64,000 nucleotides of DNA, from assembly GCA_026686845.1 (NCBI GenBank), contig JAIVEN010000013.1:13040001-13104000 (forward strand), written 5' to 3'. This DNA comes from Adenanthera pavonina. Lineage: Eukaryota; Streptophyta; Magnoliopsida; Fabales; Fabaceae. The notes under the pieces were generated by a model. It was not told the origin of the DNA, made no database searches, and worked only from the letters and a program-made list of their open reading frames with translations. A program made the position numbers and the translations under genes. Shown piece after piece: positions 11,202-21,495 of the stretch. Each line of letters opens with the position of its first letter. Position 1 is the stretch's first letter.

Positions 11202-13338
11202 CTTTCCAGTTCCAATTTGCTCACTCTTCTCCCCTTTTTTGACATCATCGGGAAGGTGAACAAAATCAGCAGGAGGAAGGATCTGAGACACTAGAATAGC
11301 TTGAAGAGGCACAGGGACAAATGGCATTTTTGGATTGAGCTTTGGCAAGGACCCAGAAACTTCAGAACTTGTGTCTTCATCTTCATTATCAGAAATCTCA
11401 AGAAGTTCAGAAATTTCTTGCCTTGTAACTGCCAATTGTGCCCTTTTTTCCTCCGAGAAACCATAGTATGTAACAGATGAGGGAGCAGGAGGAGGAAACA
11501 TTTCTTCAAACCTTCTTCTTTGAGCTTGCAAGAGAGCATTGTGTGCAATGGCTTCCAAATCAACAAAAGGCACAATGCTTCTTTCTTCATTTAAGGCAGC
11601 TTGCTGAATGGTGAAGTGGAGATGGCTGCCACTAATCTTTCTACTTAGATTCTTGCTGGGACAGGATTGACTCTTGAGCATCTGCTGGAATAGGGTCATG
11701 AGCACTTGAATCCTGATGGCCTTCTTCTTCCATACCATAGTCCAAGGAAGGACCAGGACTTGGTGTGCTCAGTGTACCAGCAACCTCAGTATCATCTACA
11801 GCATCATCATGCTCAAAAGAGGCAAGCTCAAAGGGGCTTGGAGGCTCAGGAGTTGGAGACTTAGCAGGCTCAGAGAATCCTAGCTGAGGTGGAGCTGATG
11901 TGGCAGGAATGACATTCTGAATGTCTTCATATGCATCAACAACCACTTTCATGTTCTTGGCCAACTAGTGGATCTGATCTTGCAGATGAGCAAACTTGGC
12001 AATTTACTCATCCCTGATGCTTAGTATGAGTGTAGACAAACTGTCATACAACTCAGTGATCTTGGTTGGCTTGACACGAGAGGAGGGAGTAGATGGAATG
12101 TGAGCAGGCAGAGATGGAAATGGGACAGGCTGAGAAGGCTGAGGAGTAGGTTTTGCAGGAGCCTCAGAGGTACCTTCTTACTGTAGGGAGGCATCTTCAT
12201 CAAAGAAGAGATCTTCAGATTTTCCTGCTCCATTCCTAATCCATCTTCCATTTTTTCTTTCAATCCCCATTCTTTGTAGTTCCTCTTCCTTGAAAATCTC
12301 AGTGGGCTTCCCTTTCCCCTTCTCAAGGTGCTGAATTCTAGCATATTATAGAATCTTGGAAATGATAGCTGCATAGGGAAGTGTAGAGTCTTTCCTTTGA
12401 TCCTTTGCCTTGATCATGCGTTGGAGTATGATATGTCCTATGTTGATAAGCTTCCCACGCATGATTGCTGCCATTACATGTGTCTCTGCCCTTGTGATCA
12501 AATTGAAGCTACCTCCTTTGTTGAAGATAATCCTAGACACTATGTAGTGTAGGATCCTTACTTGAGCACTGAGGTCAGTGGGCTTCAGCAAGTTTATTAA
12601 TGGCCTATTCTCCTTTCTTCTGAACAATGTGTTCAGGATTGTGCTCTCCTTGTAGTTCAGAAAGGGGCCATCTTCTTCATCAGTAGTCTCTGCCTCATCC
12701 ATATATCCTGAGGCAGTGATGTCAATCTTAAGGCCATCTTGCCCTGGAATTTCCAATACTTCATTAAAAGTTTCATTTGTGAGCCAGATGGTCCTTGATC
12801 TCAGATTGACCTCCTACTTCTTCTTCTTGCTGTTGTACTTCAGGGAGGCATACCATGTCTTAACCACTTCATCATCATACCTCTCCAGTATCTCTAACAG
12901 ATTCTTATATCTCATCATCCATAGTCCAGCATCAAAATTGTTAGAGAATAAGAAATCTTCCATCTTCACACAATGAGGCTTGATTACCTTTTTACTCACA
13001 AACTTGGTCAAGTATTCCTCCTAAATCTGAGGAGTGCTCCATAATGGCATTGTTGTGAGTTGGTATTCTCCAGATTCAGTACTGGAGGAGGAAGTGGAAG
13101 CAACAACAGTAGCAGCAGCAGGAACAGGAATCGAAGGCTCTGTTTTCTTCGGTGAAGAAGGTCTAGCCTTCTTTGATTCAGCCTTTAGAGTTATTTTCTG
13201 TCATTTGGAGGGAGTTGCCTTGCTTGATTTGGCTTTTCTCTTTGGTTTTTCACCCTCCTTTGAGGCATATTGTGATTTAACCATTCTCTTTGGTTGTGCC
13301 TCTCCTTTTCCAACTTCTGAATTCTTTACTCTTGCCAT
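11202..13338 (-). pseudogene. Degenerate env-like / putative plant transposon protein frame
   Basis: The minus-strand frame probably starts at the ATG at 13338-13336 (MARVKNSEVGKG). It is Lys-rich at the N-terminus, then has a globular region (about 13000-12350) with ILNTLFRRKENRPLINL and AETHVMAAIMRGKLINIGHI. This resembles the putative plant transposon protein domain found in retrotransposon third frames. The rest is Pro-, Ser- and acidic-rich. Stops interrupt it near 13200, 13020, 12815, 12355, 12180, 12005 and 11645, so it is dead. Its position after pol on the element's strand is where Sireviruses carry the env-like frame. Its role in the family is not established, and I infer identity from position and this domain. 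Confidence 0.7.
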
Positions 13339-13479
13339 TTTCGTGGATGAATGTTTCAGATTAAAGCTAAGAATGGGTTTATAGGATGCGAAAAGGAGTT
13401 TAAACGGCGGGAAATTAAGATTTACGGTTAGAATTGAAGTGCATTAAAGAGAGAATTTGAACAGACTCAGAGAAGAGAT

Positions 13480-14332
13480 GAGTAGGGTTGCGACTGTTTA
13501 GAGGAAAACCGTCGGTTTTAACATGTAACCGCCTGACAGACGAATTTTGAGGGGTCAAAATTCAAACTTCGAGCAGTTACAAGTCATATCATTCAGTAAA
13601 GCTTACTGAAAGATGAATTTTCTTCTGAAAGTTCGTCTAACAGAGGCTTAGTCTAAGCAGCACAAGATGAACAGACGAACTTTGTTTCAACAAAGTTTGA
13701 ATTTTGAATAATAGGCAACAAGCAATAACTAAAACAACAAATAACAAATGAATTATACACATGAAAATTCATCTTTCAGAGATTTAACATTGTGAGCATG
13801 TTTCAACAGACAAATTTTGAATCAGAAATTCAAATTTCTACACTTTGCAAAGGTTCTCCAACATGCGTATGTTAAGAAATAGACATTCATATAATCATCA
13901 TGTTGAACAAAAATAACATTGAAACTTTTATTATTGAAAATTCAAACTTTCAAATACCAACAGACAAATTTCGAGGGACCACCGAGAACTGTTACAATGT
14001 AAACCAAGCTGAAGTTCGTCTGATGAACATCTAAATTTGAATGTTGAGCATGCTGACTTATTCAAAAACACAATTTGTCAAGGAAATTCATCTAACACAC
14101 AACTAAAATGCGAATTTCAACTTTAAAAACTTACAAAATGGATCCAGAACTCAGATTTCTTACTGTTTCTTTCACCTTTTGACTGTTCCATTTTGATTCG
14201 CTCTATTTTTCAGATCTATTGTCATTTAAACTCATGAGGAGCACTTACAACTTACATTAAACTTACTCCAATGCTAAAGTTAGAATTAAATCAATGTCAG
14301 AAATTCTAAAACAGATTGATACAGAAGTTTAC
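13480..14332 (-). repeat. pol-env spacer with a diffuse motif array
   Basis: This non-coding spacer of the Sirevirus carries at least eight loose copies of ACAGACGAATTTTG or its complement AAGTTCGTCTG (for example near 13535, 13630, 13670, 13805, 13960, 14012). They are mixed with AAATTCAAA-type palindromic halves. The same motif pair fills the LTR interiors, so the array is shared between the LTR and the region just upstream of the env-like frame. Confidence 0.7.
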
Positions 14333-15184
14333 TTACAGTTCATTAGGATTTACCATACCCAATTCTCTTCTGATTTTACAATGCCTATCTTCTGAAAGAG
14401 GCTTTGTTAAGATGTCAGCAACTTGATCTTCTGTAGGGATGTATTCTAATATGATCTCTCCTTTCAGAACATAATCTCTTATGAAGTGGTGCCTAACTTC
14501 AATATGCTTCGTCCTTGAATGCATGACTGGATTCTTTGTGATGTTAATGGCACTTTGGTTGTCACATATTATAGGTATTTCTTTTATCTCAATCTCAAGA
14601 TCTTTAAGCTGCTATTTCATCTAGATGACTTGGGCACAACAGCTTCCAGCTGCAACATATTCAGCTTCTACCGTGGATAATGCCACACTGTTTTGCTTCC
14701 TGCTAAACCATGAAATCAAGGATCCTCCAAGAAACTGACATGTTCCACTTGTGTTTTTTCTGTCAGTTTTGGATCCTGCAAAGTCAGCATCAATGTATCC
14801 TTTCAAATCTTCTCCATTGCCCTTAGGATACCAAAGACCCATCTGTGATGTTCCAATTAGATATCTGAAAATATGTTTCACAGCAGTTGCATGGGTTTCT
14901 TTGGGGCATGATTGAAATCTTGCACATATATAGACACTGAACATAATGTCAGGTCTGCTGGCAATTAGGTATAGTAGAGATCCAATCATTCTTCTATACT
15001 GGGTTATGTCAAACATTTTACCCTCTTCATCCAGTTTAGTTGCAATAGCCATAGGTGTTCCCATTGGTTTAGCATTCTCCATACCAAACTTTTTCAGCAA
15101 TTCTTTCATATACTTGGATTGATTTGAGAAAGATACCATCATCACACTGCTTGATTTGCAGTCCAATGAAGAAGTTGAGCTCAC
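14333..15184 (-). pseudogene. Sirevirus RNase H and C-terminal pol
   Basis: Minus-strand frame containing YIDADFAGSKTDRKNTSGT and SKVEAEYVAA-like (STVEAEYVAAGS) motifs typical of Copia RNase H, followed after a stop near 14618 by the pol C-terminus with RTKHIEVRHHFIRD and ADILTKPL. The final stop lies just before 14333. It is in the same phase as the integrase frame. The catalytic D and E residues in DADFAG and VEAEY are visible. The copy is broken by the stop and by a frame change from the preceding RT segment. Confidence 0.9.
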
Positions 15185-15796
15185 CCATCATGGACATTTC
15201 GAATTCTCCCTGCATTAGCTTAGAAAAATTCTTGCAAAGAGATTCATTAGTAGCACCAAATATAATATCATCAACATAGATTTGAACAATAAGTAAATCT
15301 TTATTTTCTTTCTTAGTGAATAAAGTTATATCTACTTTTTCTCTGTTGAACCCCTTTTTAGTTAGAAAATTACTTAATCTTTCATACCATGCTCTAGGAG
15401 CTTGCTTTAAACCGTAAAGGGCTTTCTTTAGTTTATAGACATGATTTGGTTTTGTAGAGTCCTCAAAGCCTGGAGGTTGGTCTACATAAACTTCTTCCAT
15501 GATATATCCATTAAGAAAAGAACTTTCACATCCATTTGATATAACATAATATTTTTCATGCATGTATATGCTAACAGAATTCTAATTGCTTCTAATCTAG
15601 CCACTGGAGCAAAGGTTTCTTCAAAATCAATTTCTTCTTCTTGATTATATCCTTTGGCAACCAGTCTAACTTTATTTCTGATTATTAATCCAGATTCATC
15701 AAGCTTATTTCTAAAAACCCATTTGGTGTCAATGACAGGATGATCTTTGAGTCTGGGTACTAAATCCCAAACTTGATTTCTTTCAAATTGATTCAA
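15069..15796 (-). pseudogene. Sirevirus reverse transcriptase
   Basis: Two overlapping minus-strand segments in different phases (15796-15482 and 15563-15069) give a Copia reverse transcriptase. Motifs include WVFRNKLDESG, LVAKGYNQEE, the FAPVARLEAIR stretch, LYGLKQAPRAWYERL, and the catalytic YVDDIIFG. The phase changes between segments mark frameshifts. At the first palm motif the copy has QMDVKVLFLMD where the family usually has QMDVKSAFLNG. Confidence 0.93.
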
Positions 15797-16033
15797 CTCA
15801 TCTTACATAGCTAAAATCCAGTATTCATCAGTTAAGACTTCTTCAGTATATTTAGGTTCAATTTAAGAAATAAAAGCACAGTTTATCATTTGATCCCTTA
15901 ACTGTTTTCTGGTTTTAACTTTCTCTTGAACATCCCCTATCACTTGATCAACAGGATGATTCATTTGATATCTCCAAGCTCTAGGGAGTTCTTGAGACAT
16001 GTCTTCATTATATTCATCCTCAAAGTCTTTCTC

Positions 16034-17416
16034 CTAAATATCTTCCTCTATGTTAATAGATTCAGATATTTTTGGAGGTTCAATTTTACCTTCATCAAAT
16101 AGATCTAAATTTTTAAAGTTTGAAATAAGATCATCCTCATCAGTGACATGTTTGGAAATAGTTTCATTTTCAATGAATACTACATGCACAGATTCTTCTA
16201 CTAATTTAGATTTTTTATTAAAAACTTTATATGCCTTACTTCTACTAGAATAGCCCAGAAATATATCTTTATCAGATTTGGCATCAAACTTACACAGATT
16301 CTCCTTTCCATTGTTATGGATGAAGCACTTGCAGCCGAACACATGTAGATGTGAGAGATTTGGCTTTCTTCCTTTGTACAGCTCATAAGGAGTCTTCCCA
16401 AGGATTGGACTGATGTAGGCTCTATTTATGATGTAGCTTATTGTGTTTACTGCATCAGCCCAGAATACTTGAGAGAGTTCTTTTTCATTCAGCATTACTC
16501 TAGTCATCTCTCCAATTATTCTGTTTTTACTTTTGACTATTCTATTCTGTTGAGGAGTTCTTGGAGCTGAAAAGTTGTGATCAACTCCATGCTCATCACA
16601 ATACTCCAGGAAGTATGAATTCTCAAACTCTCCTCCATGATCTAACCTGATAGACATAATAGAAATACCTTTCTCATTTTTCACTTTCTTAGCTAAGGTT
16701 ACAAATGCATCAAACATATCACTCTTAGAAGAAAGAAACAGTGTCCAGGTAAATCTAGAGCAATCATCCACAATTACAAGCACATACAGATTTCTACCAA
16801 TGCTTTTTACCCTAGATAGACCAATCAGATCCATATGCAGTAGTTCTAGTCGTATAGTTGTGGTGACTATATTTTTAGATTTGAAAGAAGATTTGATTTG
16901 TTTTCCTTTTAGGCATGCATCACATTCTTTGTCTTTTTCAAAAGTGATTTTTGGTAGGCCAGTGACTAACTCATTTTTAACCAGTTTTAATAGTTGATTC
17001 ATGTTAACATGAGCTAATTTTCTATGCCACAACCAACTATCATTATTCTGGCTAATTAAACAAACAAAATTTAAGGGATGAAGTTCATCAACATCAATAG
17101 TATAGCAGCTACCATCCCTTTGAGCTTTGAGGATTATTTTGTGATCACTTTTTCTGATGACCAGGCAGAACTTTGAGTCAAATAGTACCCAGTTTCCTTT
17201 GTCACATGTCTGACTCACACTTAGCAGATTGTGGTTGAGACCAATGACAAACAGCACCTCTTCAATGGATGTTTCAGGATTCTTCCCCACAATGCCAATG
17301 CCAACTATTTTGCCATACTGATCACCTCCAAAGGTCACCTTTCCTCCTTTCTTGTCTCCAAGGATGATGAACTTCTCCTTATCACCAATCATATGACTTG
17401 AGCAAGCACTGTCCAT
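16034..17416 (-). pseudogene. Sirevirus protease and integrase
   Basis: An open minus-strand segment of 460 codons. DSACSSHM at its start matches the aspartic protease active site (usually DSGCS-HM). It is followed by the GAG-pre-integrase segment SWLWHRKLAHVN with a C-x2-C (CDACLKGK). The integrase core follows, with HMDLIG, VDDCSRFTW, DHGGEFEN and the downstream E region (SAPRTPQQNRIVKSKNR). The HHCC and DDE residues are mostly present. The Trp codon that usually precedes the protease motif reads TGA here, and the gag segment to the right is in another phase. The gap at 15797-16033 contains further stops. Confidence 0.93.
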
Positions 17417-17466
17417 ATATCATTTATTATTCTTTCTAGCTTTGAGACAGACCTGCAACACAAAGT

Positions 17467-19262
17467 TCATGTTTTCTTTTTAGGTACCCAAATTTGCTTG
17501 GGTCCTCTTCTGTCAGTGGTCTCTTCCCTAGATACAGATGTACCTTTGGAAACCCATTTAACCTTCCTGTCAAGTCCATTTTTCTTTAAAGCACATGAAC
17601 TAGAAATATGTCCCTTCTTGTTACAGAAGTGACAGGTGGTAAAGGGACTGCTGGATTGAGAAGCAGGAAGAAAACAATACAAATAATATTTTTGTTTTGC
17701 ATGCCTTGGTTGATTATACGATTCAATGTGATGTGAAATATGATCTTTATTTCCATTGCCACTAGCATGCACAAAATGTCTCATGTACACATTCTGATTT
17801 TTCTTCCTAATCTTTTCTTTTACAGCACAAGGATCATAGCCAAGTCCAGCCTTTCCCTGTGATATTCTTTGACTTCCCATTAAAGCAAACAACATGTTTT
17901 TCCCTTTAGTGAGTCTAGTCATGCTTTTTACCAGATAGTCATTAGTTTATTTTAACTCAATGCATGATTTACAGCAAGCAGATTCAGTATGCAAAGAAGC
18001 AGTTTCAGAGATGTTGCATTGAGATTCTAGTTTGTTAATCTTTTTCTTAGCTTGCTTAAGTTCTTTGGCAGTCTTGACAAACTCATCATGCAATTCATGA
18101 AAGGCATCCAGTAATTCAGAATAGGAAGGTTCAGATTCAAATACCTCATCCTTTTGATCACTGTTGGATGGAGTTTCAGCTTCTTCAAATGCAAGAGCCA
18201 TCAGACAGATGTTGGCAATCTCTTCTTCATCATCTTCTTCCTCATCTAAGTTGTTTCCCCAGATTGATGAGATGTAAGCTCTTTTCTTTTTGACTTTGTC
18301 TGCAGCTTTCTTTTCTTTTTCCTGCTTCTTGAGGAATTGTGGGCAATCCCATTTGATGTGTCCCTGCTTCTTGCACTCGTAGCAGGTTACTGGTTCTTTT
18401 CCTTCTCTCTTACTATCTCTAGCTACTCCTTCTTGAAGAATTTCTTGCTTCTTTTCTTGTTATAAAATCTCCCGAATTTTCTGACCATCATAGCCAGAGT
18501 TTCTTCATCTAACTCGTCACCATCATTAGACTTTTCTTCTTTCTCCTCAGCAGCTTTCAGAGCAAGATCCTTCTTCTTTCTGTCTTGTCCAACCTCTTTG
18601 AAAGCCTTTATCTTTCCTTCGTATTCCTCAAGGCTACCAAAGAGGGCTGTGATAGATGCTATTGATTCTCCTCTGGCTTCCTCTATTGCAGTTACTTTGG
18701 GTTGCCATTCCAGAGGAAGAGCTCTGAGGATCTTTCTGACTTTTTCTGCCTGAGTGTACTCTTTGCCCAGACTCTTCAGTTAATTCACAATGAGGGTGAA
18801 TCTCTTCTGTAGCTCTTTTACGGTTTCTCCTTCAGCCATCCTGAAATTTTCATATTCACCTATGCAAGTGTTCAATTTGTTTTCTCTTACTCCAGTTGTT
18901 CCTTCGTGAGCAATTTGCAAGGTGTCCCACATTTCCTTGGCAGTGAAGCACTGTGAGACCCTGTAGAATTCGTCTTGATTCAATGCACTGACCAAGCAAT
19001 GTTTGGTCATTAAATTCAGCAAGACTCTTCTTTTATCTTCCTCGTTCCATTTAGCTTCTGGCTTCTCTTTGTACTTCCCATCATCCTGCAATGCTATTGG
19101 GACAAAATCTCCCTTCTGGATGACGGACCAGATGTCCAGATCAATTGATTGAAGATAGATTTGTATCCTCATCTTCCAGTAACCATAGTGTTCTCCACTG
19201 AAACCAGGTCGTCTATTTGTGTTGTTTCCCTCTAGTAGTATGCTTTCTCCAAAGCCAGCCAT
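17467..19262 (-). pseudogene. Sirevirus gag with zinc knuckles
   Basis: Starts at the ATG at 19262-19260 (MAGFGESILLEGNN), about 40 bp after the primer-binding site. A Copia gag domain follows, with FSGEHYGYWKMRIQIYLQS and a helical segment ending VKELQKRFTLIVN. A TAA at 18782-18780 ends the first frame. Downstream in other phases are a lysine-rich segment, a zinc knuckle CYECKKQGHIKWDC (near 18345-18390), a coiled-coil-like acidic segment (18201-17947), and a second knuckle CHFCNKKGHISSSC (near 17595-17640). Several stops and shifts make it non-functional. The product would form the retrotransposon particle in the cytoplasm. Confidence 0.88.
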
Positions 19263-19303
19263 TGTAATTCCTAGACTGTGAAATCCTTTGATTGGGAATC
19301 TGG

Positions 19304-19315
19304 GCTCTGATACCA
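19304..19315 (-). other. Primer-binding site for initiator Met tRNA
   Basis: The minus strand reads TGGTATCAGAGC, complementary to the 3' end of plant initiator methionine tRNA, two bases inside the right LTR. This is the standard minus-strand priming site of Copia elements and fixes the element's orientation. Confidence 0.93.
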
Positions 19316-19317
19316 CT

Positions 19318-20978
19318 TGTTAGATAAGCTGGCTTTCTAAGAGGGGGTGAATTAGGAAGATTATAAATTTTTCTGCAAAACATCAAGAAAGTAAAGAAAG
19401 CAAAGAGTGATGGTAAAACAGAGTATAAATGAATAAACAGTAAAAGTAGTAGTAGGGAAGAGAAGACTCAAATATTTATCCTGGTTCGGTCTCTCAACTT
19501 GACCTACGTCCAGTCCCTAAGTCACCACTTGAGATTTTCCACTATTCTGCAAGAATTTAATGGGCTTCTTGCAAATGCCACAGTACAGCGTTGATGCTCT
19601 ATTTCTAGAGCTCACACTTTCACTCTTTGCACTCTCACTGAGTGCTTTTCCAATCCCTTGTGATATCTCCTCACAAGAAAATCTTTCTTTCAGATGAAGA
19701 TAAGATTGTTTACAATGAATAAACTCTCTTAATCAGAGTGTATATGAAAGTTAAAGTACAAATATTGAACTATGTGAGAGTAGGAGACTTGAGTAGATGA
19801 TTTGGCAGAGTTTCAGTATATACAAAGTGATTTTTTGTTACCCACATCTTCAAATGAAGTTCTATTTATAGATTTCTGCCTCAACTATACGTTAGAGACA
19901 AGATCTAGTCGTTAGAGACGTTACCCAACGGTTATTCTGATAAACTATCCATTTACTAACGGCATTTAATGCTTCTAACACTCAAAGTTCGAATTTCAGT
20001 TGGTCAACAGATGAATTTCACAGAAACCGAAAGTTACAGGCCTTAACATTGAACACTCGAAGTTCATCTGTCATGAAGTAAAATTCGAATTTTCATCTTT
20101 AGAAAATGATTCTATGTTGGAACATACGAATTTTCATGTTTAAAGTAGTTTTGTTAAGTGTGAACAGTAATTTCAGTTTGCTACAGTGCCTTCGAAATTC
20201 GAATTTTGGAACTCCAAAATTCGTCTATCAGAAGCTGGTTCAATGAGGCACAATAGTTCATCAATTCGAAATTCAAATTTCCAAAGGGCAAAGTTTATCT
20301 GTCAGAGAGACCTCTTTTCAGACTTACTGTAAAATTCAAATTTCTGAATATTGTCATTCGTATATCAACATATCAACACAACAAACTTATAGGCTTTGTT
20401 TCTGAAATTCAAATTTTCAAGTTCAAAGTTCGTGTGTAAGTGAGTAATTTTAAAGCTCTTTTTGAACTTGTTTTCATATGAACTTTGACATGTTCTCAGA
20501 CGAATTTTTTAATTTTCATAAGTTGCATTTTATCTGAAATTCAAATTTTCAAAAGCCAAAGTTCGTCTGTCATTGAAAGCTCTTTTCAGACACGTATCAA
20601 AATTCGAATTTCTCAAATCAAAATTCGTCTGTCAGAAAAGCCTCTTTTCAGACTTGTTCATTTTCAATACGAAACTCGAATTTCCAAAGGCAAAATTTGA
20701 ATTTTCAAAACAGCAGATCAGTATAAACCTTTCAAACTTCGTCAGTCAGTGGGTGTTTTTCAAATATTCCATGAATTAATATAGAATTAAGTTTTTAAAA
20801 TAGCTTTTCATTAAATCAAAGTCTTCTACCCAAATTACAATATTACTAAATATTCTACATCTATTCTTGCACTGATTTCTCCAGAATTCCTTCACTTGAA
20901 ACATTTTATGCACCTTTGATATCTTTACTCCAAGCTCTTGAAGGTTGGTTTGTAATCATCAAAACATTTGATTCAACA
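19318..20978 (-). repeat. 5' LTR of the Sirevirus
   Basis: Begins TGTTAGATAAGC and ends TTGATTCAACA, paired with 7313-8972. Element transcription should run leftward from here. The upstream (U3) part, about 19970-20750 on the + strand, has the same alternating AAATTCGAATTT and TTCGTCTGTCAGAG motifs as the other copies. Confidence 0.92.
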
Positions 20979-20983
20979 TAATT

Positions 20984-21495
20984 CAAAAGGAACTGTCAAA
21001 ATTCAAAATTGGTAAAAAAATGGTGGAACCGGGCTTAAATCGTTGAAAACCAGTTGTGAATTGGTTCAGAACTGGTTTGAACCAATCATAATTTATTATT
21101 TTTTAAATATTTTTAGTTTTTAAGATTAAATACTATTATTTTTAATACTAAATAGTATTACTTTTCTTATAAAGTTTTTTCTTTATACATTATAATATTA
21201 TATAAAAATTATTATAATATATAATTATTAATAATGATAAATTTACTTGATAAATTATATGCAAAACAGAATATTAATTTACTATTTTGAATTTAAAATA
21301 TAATTATGGATTAATATTAACTTATTTAAATTTTAATATTTGGCTATGAAGCTTATTAATAATATTTTTTAAAAATATAGAGCATATAAAATTAAAAAAT
21401 TATTAATTTTATTACTATTAATTTGATTATGGTTCAATCATGGTTAAAACATTGAACCTTAAATGAGTGTCTCGATCGGTTCAATTTTTAATACC
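20984..21495. mobile_element. Right fragment of the split hAT-like MITE
   Basis: An AT-rich stretch containing several GGTTCA/TGAACC segments (GGTTCAGAACTGGTTTGAACC near 21055-21080, GGTTCAATCATGG near 21430). It ends GATCGGTTCAATTTTTAATAC, an imperfect inverted repeat of the fragment at 7281. No coding capacity. Confidence 0.5.

Larger units (their letters stand above)
7313..20978 (-). mobile_element. Sirevirus-like Ty1/Copia retrotransposon, full length, decayed
   Basis: The element has two LTRs of 1660 and 1661 bp, TGTTAG...CAACA on the + strand. A primer-binding site for initiator methionine tRNA lies beside the right LTR, and a purine tract (on the minus strand) beside the left one. Read right to left the order is gag, zinc knuckles, protease, integrase, reverse transcriptase, RNase H, a motif-rich spacer, then a large env-like frame. 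That order with an extra frame after pol fits the Sirevirus group. Flanks are GAATT (7308-7312) and TAATT (20979-20983), a 5-bp target duplication with one change. The LTRs differ at roughly 8 percent of sites over their first 150 bp by eye, suggesting insertion a few million years ago. All frames carry stops or shifts, so it is not autonomous. A solo LTR is nested at 9342-11201. Confidence 0.92.

Noticed and set aside
11196..13384. The frames here as an independent host gene.
   Set aside because: They lie between the pol end and the 3' LTR of the Sirevirus on its coding strand, contain several stops, and run into the solo LTR. An env-like frame of the element explains them.
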